Shown here piece by piece: positions 1 through 7,293 of a stretch of 47,879 nt of DNA; the stretch's first letter is position 1, and the number at the start of each line of letters is the position of its first letter. The translations under genes and the position numbers were made by a program. This DNA is from Caryophanales bacterium UBA2289 (GTDB taxonomy: Bacteria; Bacillota_I; Bacilli_A; Izemoplasmatales; Hujiaoplasmataceae): contig DDWJ01000005.1 of assembly GCA_002345505.1 (NCBI GenBank), forward strand, positions 1 through 47,879, read 5' to 3'. The notes under the pieces were generated by a model. That model did no database searches. It had not been told where the DNA came from and worked only from the letters and a program-made list of their open reading frames with translations.

Positions 1-17
1 TTAAAAATCTTCTCAGA

Positions 18-41
18 TTTCTAATTCTTTACAGGCCCTTT
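18..41. repeat. Left copy of a terminal inverted repeat (24 nt)
   Basis: Positions 18-41 are the exact reverse complement of positions 47856-47879, the last bases of the window. On the minus strand this copy lies just downstream of the stop codon of the gene at 49-489, where a terminator would be expected. Next to it, 5-20 holds a small dyad (AAATCT, TCTC, AGATTT). If both copies were joined they would form a 24-bp stem with a 17-nt loop followed by T8 on the minus strand. The likeliest reading is that the assembled sequence stops in a hairpin or dispersed repeat. Confidence 0.8.
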
Positions 42-48
42 AATATTT

Positions 49-489
49 TTATAATTGATTGATATAATTGATTATTGAATTTAAGTTATCCTTAATGACT
101 CTAACAAAGACTTGTTTTTGATCCTCTGCTTTAATTACTGATTGTATTTTATTTTCAATGAGTTCATATTTAAACATGTTTTTTAGTTCTTTTTGATCTT
201 TTTCATCAACAAACGGCAAATTAATATCTTTGGTTGTATTTGAAAAAGCAAAGCTTGTTGTTTTATTTTCTTGATTCTTCTCCGATTGTTTAAAGGTGAT
301 TTTTACGTCAAGGCCTTTTTCGTTCAGAAAATAAACAAAACTTATTACAATCTCTTTTGCCTTTGTGTTTGAAGTCGGTAAAAGCATCAAAGTTTCATAA
401 TTTCCATAGTTTTTATGTTTAATTCTAATTTTCTTTTCTTGATTTAAACTAAGAAAGTCTTGTTTAATGGTTTTAAGGATATCATTCAT
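49..489 (-). CDS. Hypothetical protein, 146 aa, downstream of htpG
   Basis: I do not recognise this protein. It is a soluble, lysine-rich, charged protein with no signal peptide, membrane segment or known motif. Its first half alternates short beta-prone stretches and its C-terminus is likely helical. The ATG at 489 lies only 3 nt after the htpG stop codon, and the purine-rich AAGGAAG at the end of htpG can serve as its ribosome-binding site. It is therefore almost certainly co-transcribed with htpG and shares the CIRCE-controlled promoter. A heat-shock-linked accessory role would be a guess from position only. No terminator is visible within the window beyond the half-hairpin at 18-41. Confidence 0.75.
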   Translation of the reverse strand: MNDILKTIKQDFLSLNQEKKIRIKHKNYGNYETLMLLPTSNTKAKEIVISFVYFLNEKGLDVKITFKQSEKNQENKTTSFAFSNTTKDINLPFVDEKDQKELKNMFKYELIENKIQSVIKAEDQKQVFVRVIKDNLNSIINYINQL

Positions 490-492
490 AAT

Positions 493-2421
493 CTATTTTA
501 CTTCCTTCTTTGCGGCTTTGATTAAAATTTTTACCATTTTATTGCTGAAAGATACTGGATCTTTAATTTCTAATCCTTCAATTAGTAGCGCTTGATTGTA
601 AAGGATTTCTGCGTAATCGTCAATTGCTTCATCTTGAGTTTCATATAAAGATTCAATCGCTTGGAATAACTCATGTTTTGGATTGATTTCTAAAATTTTT
701 TCTGCTTTTAAGTTCTTATCACCAGGTAATTGACTCATGACTTTTTCCATCTCAAAGCTTAAACCGTCACCGCTGACTAAGCAAACTGGTGAGTCAGTAA
801 GTCTTGTGGATAGTTTAACGTCATTGACTTTATCTTTTAATACCTCTTTGATTTTTTCTAATAGACTCTTATTCTTTTCTTCTAAAGTTTTGATTACTTC
901 TTTTTCTTCATCGTCTAAAATATCTAAATCACCTTGGTTGATTGATTTGAATTTATGTTTATCATATTCATTTAGCATACTAATCATGAATTCATCTACT
1001 TCATCAGTGAGAACTAATACATCATAGCCTTTTTTCTTTAAAACGTCCATTTGTGGAGATATTTTAATGGCTTCTTTAGAATTAGCCGAACCATAGAAGA
1101 TTTCTTTTTGGTCTTTAGGCATTTTTTCGATGTATTCTTTAAGAGTTACGTGGTTTTCTTCATTAACTGTTTCAAACAACAATAAGTCTTGAAGCAAGTC
1201 TTTATTCATACCGAAATTATCATAAACGCCGTATTTGATGTTGACACCGAATTCTTTCCAGAATTTTAAATATTTATCTCTTTCGTTTTTCAAGGTTTTT
1301 TCTAGTTCATTGATAATCTTCTTTTCAAGATTTTTTTGAATTAAAACTAACTGACGATTTTGTTGAAGGATTTCTCGAGAAATATTTAAGTTTAAGTCAG
1401 GACTAACTACTAAACCTTTGATGAATCTTAAGTAATCCGGAACTAATTCTTTACATTTATCCATAACAAACACGCCTTTAGCATATAGCTGCAGACCTTT
1501 TTCGTATTTTTCAGAATAAAGATTTTGTGGAGCTTTTTCAGGGATAAATACGATAGATTTATAGGTTAAAGCACCTTCTACATTGGTCCAAATGCTAAAT
1601 AGTGGATCATTATAGTCGTAGTATTGAGTTTTATAGAATTCGTTTAATTCTTCATCTTTAACTTCTGATTTATTCTTCTTCCAGATTGGCGTCATTGAAT
1701 TCAAGGTTTCGTTTTCTACTTTTGTTTCAAACTTACCTTCAATTTCATTGCCTTCTTCATCTTTTAATGGAACTTGTGATTCGTGTTCCATTGTGATTGG
1801 GTATTTGACGTAATCACTGTATTTTTTGACTAAAGAACGAATCTTATATTCTTCTAAGAATTCATCATATTCTTCTTCATCTTCATTCTTTCTAATTGTT
1901 AGAATGATTTCAGTACCTATTGAATCTTTCTCAGTTTCTTCAATAGTAAAGCCGTTTTCACCTTTTGAAATCCACTTATAGGCTTGATTGCTAAAAGCTG
2001 ATTTTGTGATGACTTCTACTTTTGATGAGACCATAAAAGCTGAATAAAAACCTACACCGAATTGACCGATTAGATCATCGTCTTTAAGTTCTTTTTCTTT
2101 CATGTTTTTCAAGAAATCTAAAGTGCCGCTTTTTGCGATAGTTCCAATATTTTCGATTAGTTCATCATAAGTCATTCCAATGCCGTTATCTGATATTTTT
2201 AGTTTGCGGTGTTTCTTATCAACTTCTAAATGAATTTCATAGTCATTTCTTTTTTCTAACTTTTCATCAGTCAAACTCATTAGATGATACTTATCGATTG
2301 CATCGGATGCGTTTGATATAAGTTCCCTTAAAAATATTTCCTTGTTTGTGTAAATAGAGTGAATCATAAGCTCTAATAAACGCTTTGATTCGGTTTTGAA
2401 TTCAATAGTTTTCTTTGCCAT
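493..2421 (-). CDS. htpG: Molecular chaperone HtpG (Hsp90 family)
   Basis: ATP-dependent cytosolic Hsp90 chaperone, 642 aa, close to the usual bacterial length. The N-terminal GHKL ATPase domain shows the Bergerat-fold motifs: NASDA at residues 37-41, DNGIGM at 78-83 and GQFGVGFYS near 119-127. The middle domain carries the conserved run around NISREILQQNR that holds the catalytic Arg, and the C-terminal dimerisation domain ends in a lysine-rich tail. ATG at 2421 has the site GGAGGG 8 nt upstream. The promoter is a near-perfect TTGACA-16-TATAAT overlapped by a CIRCE element, so HrcA repression is expected. It is the first gene of a two-gene unit with the unknown gene at 49-489. Confidence 0.98.
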   Translation of the reverse strand: MAKKTIEFKTESKRLLELMIHSIYTNKEIFLRELISNASDAIDKYHLMSLTDEKLEKRNDYEIHLEVDKKHRKLKISDNGIGMTYDELIENIGTIAKSGTLDFLKNMKEKELKDDDLIGQFGVGFYSAFMVSSKVEVITKSAFSNQAYKWISKGENGFTIEETEKDSIGTEIILTIRKNEDEEEYDEFLEEYKIRSLVKKYSDYVKYPITMEHESQVPLKDEEGNEIEGKFETKVENETLNSMTPIWKKNKSEVKDEELNEFYKTQYYDYNDPLFSIWTNVEGALTYKSIVFIPEKAPQNLYSEKYEKGLQLYAKGVFVMDKCKELVPDYLRFIKGLVVSPDLNLNISREILQQNRQLVLIQKNLEKKIINELEKTLKNERDKYLKFWKEFGVNIKYGVYDNFGMNKDLLQDLLLFETVNEENHVTLKEYIEKMPKDQKEIFYGSANSKEAIKISPQMDVLKKKGYDVLVLTDEVDEFMISMLNEYDKHKFKSINQGDLDILDDEEKEVIKTLEEKNKSLLEKIKEVLKDKVNDVKLSTRLTDSPVCLVSGDGLSFEMEKVMSQLPGDKNLKAEKILEINPKHELFQAIESLYETQDEAIDDYAEILYNQALLIEGLEIKDPVSFSNKMVKILIKAAKKEVK

Positions 2422-2451
2422 ATTGCCCTCCTAAATTTTTAAGTCATTAAT

Positions 2452-2493
2452 ATTATAACATAAATATTAGCACTGTCAATATTTGAGTGCTAA
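2452..2493 (-). promoter_or_regulatory. htpG promoter with CIRCE operator (HrcA site)
   Basis: The inverted repeat TTAGCACTG-N9-GAGTGCTAA spans 2467-2493 and matches CIRCE (TTAGCACTC-N9-GAGTGCTAA) except for one base. On the minus strand a -35 TTGACA (2474-2479) and a -10 TATAAT (2452-2457) are separated by 16 bp. The -35 hexamer sits inside the CIRCE element, so HrcA binding should block RNA polymerase directly. Confidence 0.93.
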
Positions 2494-2500
2494 TATTTTG

Positions 2501-2537
2501 TTATAAAAAATAGCGGACTAAAGGAAAACCGCTATTT
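2501..2537 (-). terminator. Rho-independent terminator of thiT
   Basis: On the minus strand, stem AAATAGCGG/CCGCTATTT (2529-2537 with 2508-2516), 12-nt loop, followed by a T-rich tail. It lies just after the thiT stop codon and before the htpG promoter, separating the two transcripts. Confidence 0.85.
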
Positions 2538-2544
2538 TAAGTGT

Positions 2545-3162
2545 TTATAAATTTGTTTTTAATAACCCGCGTTTGAACATTATAATACCTACTAAGATAC
2601 AAAATATTAAAGATGCGGCCATGTAAGGTAAATTATAAACTACAAATGAGTATATAAAAGGACTAACGTTTGTGCCATAAGTTTCATTAAACCAACTGGT
2701 GTAACTACCCCATATCAATACACCTGAAATTCCATGTGAAAGGTATCTGATAAAAGCAGCTAAAATCATACCTAAAACAAACGGTTTTAATTTGTTAATA
2801 GCTCCTTTAAAGATTCCCGCCAATCCCAATAAGGTAAACGGAATCAGATAATCAAGTAGATAAACTAAAATCAATTTTAACCATCCAGGTCCAACATATG
2901 GTGATTCTGGTATCGCAGCTATCACACCGCTTGAAATCATTCCAGTCATCATCATTTGAATGACCGCAAACATAAATCCCGCTAGCAACCCATTTTTAAC
3001 GCCTCGGCGATAAGCGATAATAAAAATCGGTAACATTGCTGGTGAAATCGAACCTCCCCACGGGAAAATCCCTTGAGATAAGATTCCAAAAACAATGTCT
3101 AGAACTACTGCAACTCCTAAAAGGATTGCAATTTCCGCTACTACTTTTACATTCTTGTTCAT
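2545..3162 (-). CDS. thiT: Thiamine ECF transporter substrate-binding subunit ThiT
   Basis: S-component of an energy-coupling-factor importer for thiamine, 205 aa, an integral membrane protein with about six hydrophobic segments. Family marks include the short motif FPWGGSISPAMLPI near residues 33-46, and residues such as the tryptophans near WFNETYG that suit the thiamine pocket of ThiT. The ATP-binding and EcfT subunits are not in this window, as expected for group II ECF systems with a shared energising module. ATG at 3162 has GGAG about 9 nt upstream. The gene is monocistronic: a TPP riboswitch and attenuator lie upstream and a terminator downstream. The riboswitch makes the thiamine assignment strong. 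Confidence 0.95.
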   Translation of the reverse strand: MNKNVKVVAEIAILLGVAVVLDIVFGILSQGIFPWGGSISPAMLPIFIIAYRRGVKNGLLAGFMFAVIQMMMTGMISSGVIAAIPESPYVGPGWLKLILVYLLDYLIPFTLLGLAGIFKGAINKLKPFVLGMILAAFIRYLSHGISGVLIWGSYTSWFNETYGTNVSPFIYSFVVYNLPYMAASLIFCILVGIIMFKRGLLKTNL

Positions 3163-3194
3163 ACTTTCTTTTCTCCTTTTCTTTTTTTAGGGAC

Positions 3195-3220
3195 AAAAAA
3201 AGTCCCTTTTAAAAAGGGAC
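3195..3220 (-). terminator. Attenuator hairpin of the TPP riboswitch
   Basis: On the minus strand, GTCCCTTTT and AAAAGGGAC (3212-3220 with 3202-3210) form a stem followed by T7 at 3195-3201. A third copy of the arm (GTCCC at 3190-3194) follows the T-run and could pair with the second arm instead, offering an alternative fold. Its position between aptamer and ORF implies transcriptional termination when TPP is bound. Confidence 0.87.
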
Positions 3221-3236
3221 CTAATAAGTATAAAAT

Positions 3237-3325
3237 ATACTCCTACGCTGGCATTATCCAGATCAGGTAAGGTCTATAACAGCAAAAGTTATACTCTCAG
3301 CCTGGTGCTCCAAGCTCCCCTTTTT
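3237..3325 (-). ncRNA. TPP riboswitch aptamer (THI element)
   Basis: Read on the minus strand, the conserved blocks appear in order: GGGGAGC near the 5' end, GGCTGAGAG, then ACCTGATCTGGATAATGCC and AGCGTAGG. These are the hallmark sequences of the thiamine-pyrophosphate aptamer. It lies about 75 nt upstream of thiT and is followed by a terminator hairpin, so excess TPP should shut off thiamine uptake. Confidence 0.97.
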
Positions 3326-3333
3326 CCGAGTTT

Positions 3334-3362
3334 ATTATATCACTAATTACATTAATTACCAA
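3334..3362 (-). promoter_or_regulatory. Promoter of the TPP riboswitch/thiT transcript
   Basis: Minus-strand -35 TTGGTA (3357-3362) and -10 TATAAT (3334-3339) are separated by 17 bp. A start about 7 nt downstream falls immediately before the aptamer. Confidence 0.8.
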
Positions 3363-3386
3363 TAGATAAGATATATTATTTAATGT

Positions 3387-4679
3387 TTAAGAAATGATTT
3401 CATGAATAATTGGTGCTTCAGTTACTTTTTCAGGAACTATTTCATAAGCTTCTTCCAGCAGTTCAAGAATTTCTTGTGAGATGTGTTTGTTAGCGTAGAT
3501 ATCAGCTAATACTTCTCCCTTTTCAATTCTTTCCCCAATCTTTTTATGAAGAACTATACCAACATTAGGATCAATATCATCTTCTTTAGTAGCTCTACCA
3601 CCACCAAGTTTCATTGAAGCTAGTCCAATGTTTAAGGCTTTGATTGTCTTAATATAGCCTGATTTCGTTGATTTGAAAGGTTTTATTTCTTTCACTTCAA
3701 TAAAAGTATCTAGATTATCAATATGTCCACCTTGTGCGTTGATAAATTCATAGAACTTAGCAAGCGCTTTTCCGTTATGAAGGTTTTCTTTTGCCAAAGC
3801 GATTCCTTCTTCTACTGAAGAGGCTTCATTAGCATAATAAACCATATATCCAGCAATCGTTACACATAGTTCTTCAAGATCTTTTGGACCATTGCCTTGA
3901 AGGGTTTCAATAACTTCTTTAACTTCTAGTCTATTACCAATATTTTTTCCTAATGGTTCATCCATGCTAGTAATGAAAGCAGAAACTTTCTTGTTAAAAG
4001 CCTTTCCGATTGAAACCATTATTCTGGATAATTCTTTGGCATCTTCAATGGTCTTCATGAAAGCACCGTCACCGATTTTTACATCTAAGCAAATTACTTC
4101 AGCGCCACTAGCTAACTTCTTTGACATGATGCTAGATGCAATCAATGGAATTGATTCTACAGTTGCGGTTACGTCTCTTAAGGCATAAAGCAGTTTATCT
4201 GCGGGAACGATTTTTTGAGTTTGTCCTGCGACTGCAATATTTATTTTGTTTACTTGATTAATAAACTCTTCCTCTGAAAGATCTATTCTCATTCCCGGTA
4301 TACTTTCCATTTTATCTAAAGTACCACCAGTATGTCCTAAACCTCTGCCTGAAAGTTTAGCTAGTTTAGCTCCCAAGGAAGCCACAAGTGGACCTAAGAC
4401 GAGGGTTGTTTTATCACCAACACCCCCGGTTGAGTGTTTATCAACTTTAATTCCTTCAATTTTTGACAAATCAATAAGATCACCGCTATAAAGCATTGCT
4501 TTGGTTAAAAAGGCAGATTCTTCATCACTCATACCTTGAAAAAATATAGCCATCAATAGAGCACTGATCTGATAATCAGGAATATTTCCTTTAACATAGC
4601 CATTAATTATAAAATTGATTTCTTCGTCAGTTAAACTTAAACCTGAACGTTTTTTTTCGATAATATCTACTGCTCGCAT
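3387..4679 (-). CDS. pdp: Pyrimidine-nucleoside phosphorylase
   Basis: Phosphorolysis of thymidine, uridine and deoxyuridine to base plus (deoxy)ribose-1-phosphate, in the cytosol. The 430-aa length is typical of Firmicutes Pdp/DeoA. Motifs seen are KHSTGGVGDK at residues 81-90 (phosphate binding) and SGRGLGHTGGTLDKME near 110-124 (the family signature). ATG at 4679 has GAGGTGA upstream. The gene has its own promoter overlapped by a paired-repeat operator, and is not joined to the deoC/deoD cluster at 37-39 kb, though all act in the same catabolic route. Whether the enzyme is thymidine-specific (DeoA) or broad (Pdp) cannot be decided by eye. The Firmicutes context favours Pdp. Confidence 0.96.
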   Translation of the reverse strand: MRAVDIIEKKRSGLSLTDEEINFIINGYVKGNIPDYQISALLMAIFFQGMSDEESAFLTKAMLYSGDLIDLSKIEGIKVDKHSTGGVGDKTTLVLGPLVASLGAKLAKLSGRGLGHTGGTLDKMESIPGMRIDLSEEEFINQVNKINIAVAGQTQKIVPADKLLYALRDVTATVESIPLIASSIMSKKLASGAEVICLDVKIGDGAFMKTIEDAKELSRIMVSIGKAFNKKVSAFITSMDEPLGKNIGNRLEVKEVIETLQGNGPKDLEELCVTIAGYMVYYANEASSVEEGIALAKENLHNGKALAKFYEFINAQGGHIDNLDTFIEVKEIKPFKSTKSGYIKTIKALNIGLASMKLGGGRATKEDDIDPNVGIVLHKKIGERIEKGEVLADIYANKHISQEILELLEEAYEIVPEKVTEAPIIHEIIS

Positions 4680-4710
4680 TTATTTCACCTCTAGATTGTA
4701 AGTATTTAAT

Positions 4711-4762
4711 ATTATACACCATTGATGAAAATATGTAAACATTGACGAATGTAAACATTTTC
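4711..4762 (-). promoter_or_regulatory. pdp promoter overlapped by a paired-repeat operator
   Basis: The minus-strand promoter is TTTACA (4734-4739)-17-TATAAT (4711-4716). Two identical 11-mers ATGTAAACATT occur at 4733-4743 and 4749-4759, 16 bp apart and flanked symmetrically by GAAAAT (4727-4732) and ATTTTC (4757-4762). The proximal copy contains the -35 hexamer, so a bound repressor would block the promoter. The regulator is not identified; a nucleoside-responsive DeoR/GntR-type factor is a guess. Confidence 0.75.
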
Positions 4763-4818
4763 ATAGCTTTATTCTTTATATTTAAAGATATTATAGTATA
4801 ATACTTATGGTGATTAAG

Positions 4819-5412
4819 ATGACAGAGATTTATCTATTAAGGCATGGGGAAACCGATGCTAATAAAAATTTTATTGTTCAAGGAAGAATGGACAATCCAA
4901 TTAATGAGACTGGTATTAAACAAGCTTTAGATACTGGCAAGTATTTTAAGGATTTAGACATTAATTTTGATTTGGTTATTTCTTCTCCGCTTAAAAGAGC
5001 TTTTAGAACAGCTGATTTAGTTAATCATGGAATGGTTTTAAGAAGACCAATCATGATTGATAAAAATCTGATTGAAAGAAACTTTGGCGATTATGATGGC
5101 AGAAAAATCAGTGATGATTATTATGATTTAACGAGAAATGGTATGATTCCAAATATGGAAACAGATGAAGTTTTAGAAGATAGAGTTTGTAACACTTTAA
5201 AACAAATAGCTGAAAAACATGATGGGAAAAGATTATTAATCGTAACTCATTCTCATGTCATTAAAGCTTTGTTAAGAAAGTATGTGGAAGGATTTACCTA
5301 TTTAACATACCTTCATAACTGTTCATTAAGCAAATTGGTTTTTGAAAATGGTGATTTCAAAGTAATAGAATATAATATCAATCCTTTGATTGATGAAGAA
5401 AAAAAGGCTTAG
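4819..5412 (+). CDS. Histidine phosphatase family protein (phosphoglycerate-mutase-like)
   Basis: Cytosolic member of the branch-1 histidine phosphatase superfamily, 197 aa from the start chosen here. The phospho-accepting motif LLRHGET holds the catalytic His at residue 9, and the second His lies in VTHSH near residues 143-146. An ATG 12 nt upstream (4807) is in frame, but the likely -10 TATAAT is at 4797-4802, so transcription would start at or after that codon. ATG 4819 has GGTGAT 4 nt upstream and begins with the usual MTEIYLLRHGE. The substrate is unknown; a cofactor-dependent mutase, a broad phosphatase or alpha-ribazole-phosphatase-like activity are all possible. It is divergent from pdp and ends in a bidirectional terminator. 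Confidence 0.9.
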   Translation: MTEIYLLRHGETDANKNFIVQGRMDNPINETGIKQALDTGKYFKDLDINFDLVISSPLKRAFRTADLVNHGMVLRRPIMIDKNLIERNFGDYDGRKISDDYYDLTRNGMIPNMETDEVLEDRVCNTLKQIAEKHDGKRLLIVTHSHVIKALLRKYVEGFTYLTYLHNCSLSKLVFENGDFKVIEYNINPLIDEEKKA

Positions 5413-5443
5413 TTCTTGATTGAACTAAGTCTTTTGTTTTTTA
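5408..5443. terminator. Bidirectional terminator between convergent genes
   Basis: Stem CTTAGTTC/GAACTAAG (5408-5415 with 5422-5429) and a 6-nt loop. T-rich tracts follow on the plus strand (5430-5442) and A-rich sequence precedes it (T-run on the minus strand). It overlaps the stop codon of the phosphatase gene and lies 5 nt beyond the nucleotidase stop. Confidence 0.85.
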
Positions 5444-5447
5444 GTAG

Positions 5448-7169
5448 TTAAATTACCGATTCAGTTATTTTTGAGAAGAAAATGCTTAGAGGAACTTGAT
5501 AACTAGTTCCATTAGCTGGGTTAAAGATATTGGTATTATTCTTCAAGTCTTGAACTAGCAAATCACGCATAAAGTATCCTGTATAGGTAATATCTATACC
5601 TTGGATAAAATCATACTCAGTTTTATCAAAGATATAATCTACAGCACCAACAGTATAATACTGATTAAGTATTACCGGTGAGCCGTTTATGTATAATGTT
5701 GTCCCATCATAACTTAATCCATCGTCAAAGACGACATCGCCACCACCATTATTGATATCAATATAGAAGTTGCGCAATTGTTCTCCAGTTAATCTTGAGG
5801 TTTTAATAACGTTATCGAAAGGATAAATTACCACCATATCTCCCATAGTAACTTCACCTTGAGACATATTCACTCTAAAACCACCAGCATTGACTGCACC
5901 AACATCGATTCCTAAGTAATCTCTTATGACTGAAGCACCCCAAGGTGCTAAATTATAGCGATCAAACTCATATTGTGAGGTCGCAAGTACTTCATTTACA
6001 AAAAGTTGAAACTGTGGATTGTCATTATAAGAATCAATTAACATTTCTACTTCAGTTGAATTTCTTAATGATGAAACTCCTAAGGTGTCAACTGAAAAAT
6101 TAACTAGCTTATCTTCTACTAAGTCATATGTTAATTTAATTTTAGCAAGCAATGAATTTTGATATGCATTTGTTTGAGAATATACTAATGGAAGGTTATC
6201 TCTGTTATCATAAACAGTTGAAGCTTCATTTTGATGTCTGTGTCCAAAGAATACAGCATCAACTAGGTAATCGCCAGATAAAGAGGCAATTTCATATTTT
6301 AGATAATCTGATCCATCATGAATATAGACTACCACAACATCAATATCTTCAATCGTTCTTAAGTAGTTTGTATATTCTTTTATAACATCAATCGGATCTA
6401 AAAATTCAATGTTTTCTACTCTTGAAGCTGCAATCGAATTGATAACTTCACCGATAAGCTCAATAATCCCAACTCTTACTCCTGATGTTTCTTTGATAAT
6501 ATATGGAGTAGTAAAATCAAGTGGTTGTTGAGTGTCTTTATAAACGATATTGGCTGCTAAAACTGGATAATTCATTTCACCGTTTTCTAAAGAGTTATCT
6601 TTATAATCAGCTATTTTATCAATACCCCAATCAAATTCATGGTTACCAATAGTGAAGCCATCGAATGATGCTTCATTCATCGCTTCTACTAATGGTCTTC
6701 CGTAGTAGTAATTGGAAATAGCTGTTCCTTGGAAGATATCACCGTTAGCAACTGCAAAAACATTATCATAGTTTTCTTTCATATATTTTACTTCACCAGC
6801 AATATAAGAAAAACTTTCAATTCCTGCGTAGGCACCACCATGGAAATCGTTAATCGATAAAAAGTATAAATCTTGATAACGATCAAATGTTTCTGTAGTA
6901 GTAGGTGCTTCTGTCGTTGGAACTTGAGTAGTAGGAATTTGGGTAGTTGGTGCTAGTGTAGTTGGGGCTATAGTTGTAAATACATCTGTAGTAAAATCAG
7001 TTATATTAGTAACCGTAGTCACACCGGTTGTATTAGAACTTGAATAATCGGTTGAACTATTAGTTGTTTCAGGTATAAAACTTGTAGTTTGTTCTTCCGT
7101 TGTGACTAAAGAACATCCTAACAAAAATGTAAAGCTTAATAAAACAGTAAAGATAATAAGTTTTTTCAT
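5448..7169 (-). CDS. Surface-anchored 5'-nucleotidase lipoprotein (metallophosphoesterase)
   Basis: Extracellular nucleotide phosphatase of the UshA/5'-nucleotidase family, 573 aa. The signal peptide ends in a lipobox (FLLGC, Cys19), so the protein should be lipid-anchored. Residues ~22-95 are a Thr/Ser/Pro-rich stalk with APTT, IPTT and VPTT repeats. The metallophosphoesterase domain follows, with NDFHGG at 107-112, ANGD near 141-144, GNHEFDWG at 175-182 and a GHRHQ metal-binding motif near 310. The C-terminal 5'-nucleotidase domain includes NAGGFR. It could release nucleosides from external nucleotides for the Pdp/DeoD/DeoC route encoded nearby. The ribosome-binding site GAGGA is moderate. 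Substrate preference (nucleotide, cyclic nucleotide, UDP-sugar) is not readable from sequence. Confidence 0.93.
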   Translation of the reverse strand: MKKLIIFTVLLSFTFLLGCSLVTTEEQTTSFIPETTNSSTDYSSSNTTGVTTVTNITDFTTDVFTTIAPTTLAPTTQIPTTQVPTTEAPTTTETFDRYQDLYFLSINDFHGGAYAGIESFSYIAGEVKYMKENYDNVFAVANGDIFQGTAISNYYYGRPLVEAMNEASFDGFTIGNHEFDWGIDKIADYKDNSLENGEMNYPVLAANIVYKDTQQPLDFTTPYIIKETSGVRVGIIELIGEVINSIAASRVENIEFLDPIDVIKEYTNYLRTIEDIDVVVVYIHDGSDYLKYEIASLSGDYLVDAVFFGHRHQNEASTVYDNRDNLPLVYSQTNAYQNSLLAKIKLTYDLVEDKLVNFSVDTLGVSSLRNSTEVEMLIDSYNDNPQFQLFVNEVLATSQYEFDRYNLAPWGASVIRDYLGIDVGAVNAGGFRVNMSQGEVTMGDMVVIYPFDNVIKTSRLTGEQLRNFYIDINNGGGDVVFDDGLSYDGTTLYINGSPVILNQYYTVGAVDYIFDKTEYDFIQGIDITYTGYFMRDLLVQDLKNNTNIFNPANGTSYQVPLSIFFSKITESVI

Positions 7170-7235
7170 GTTGTCCTCGCAATTTTTTAAAGTTTGTCGT
7201 GCTTAAATATTATATAACAAAATCTTATATATTAA

Positions 7236-7275
7236 AAGAAAAATAACCACCCTAGTAGAAACCAAGGTGGTTATT
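7236..7275 (-). terminator. Terminator of the giant CvpA-like gene
   Basis: On the minus strand, stem AATAACCACC/GGTGGTTATT (7266-7275 with 7242-7251), loop of 14 nt, then a T-rich tail. It lies 18 nt past the stop codon of the 1497-aa gene. Confidence 0.85.
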
Positions 7276-7293
7276 AGTTTAATTAATTTAAAA

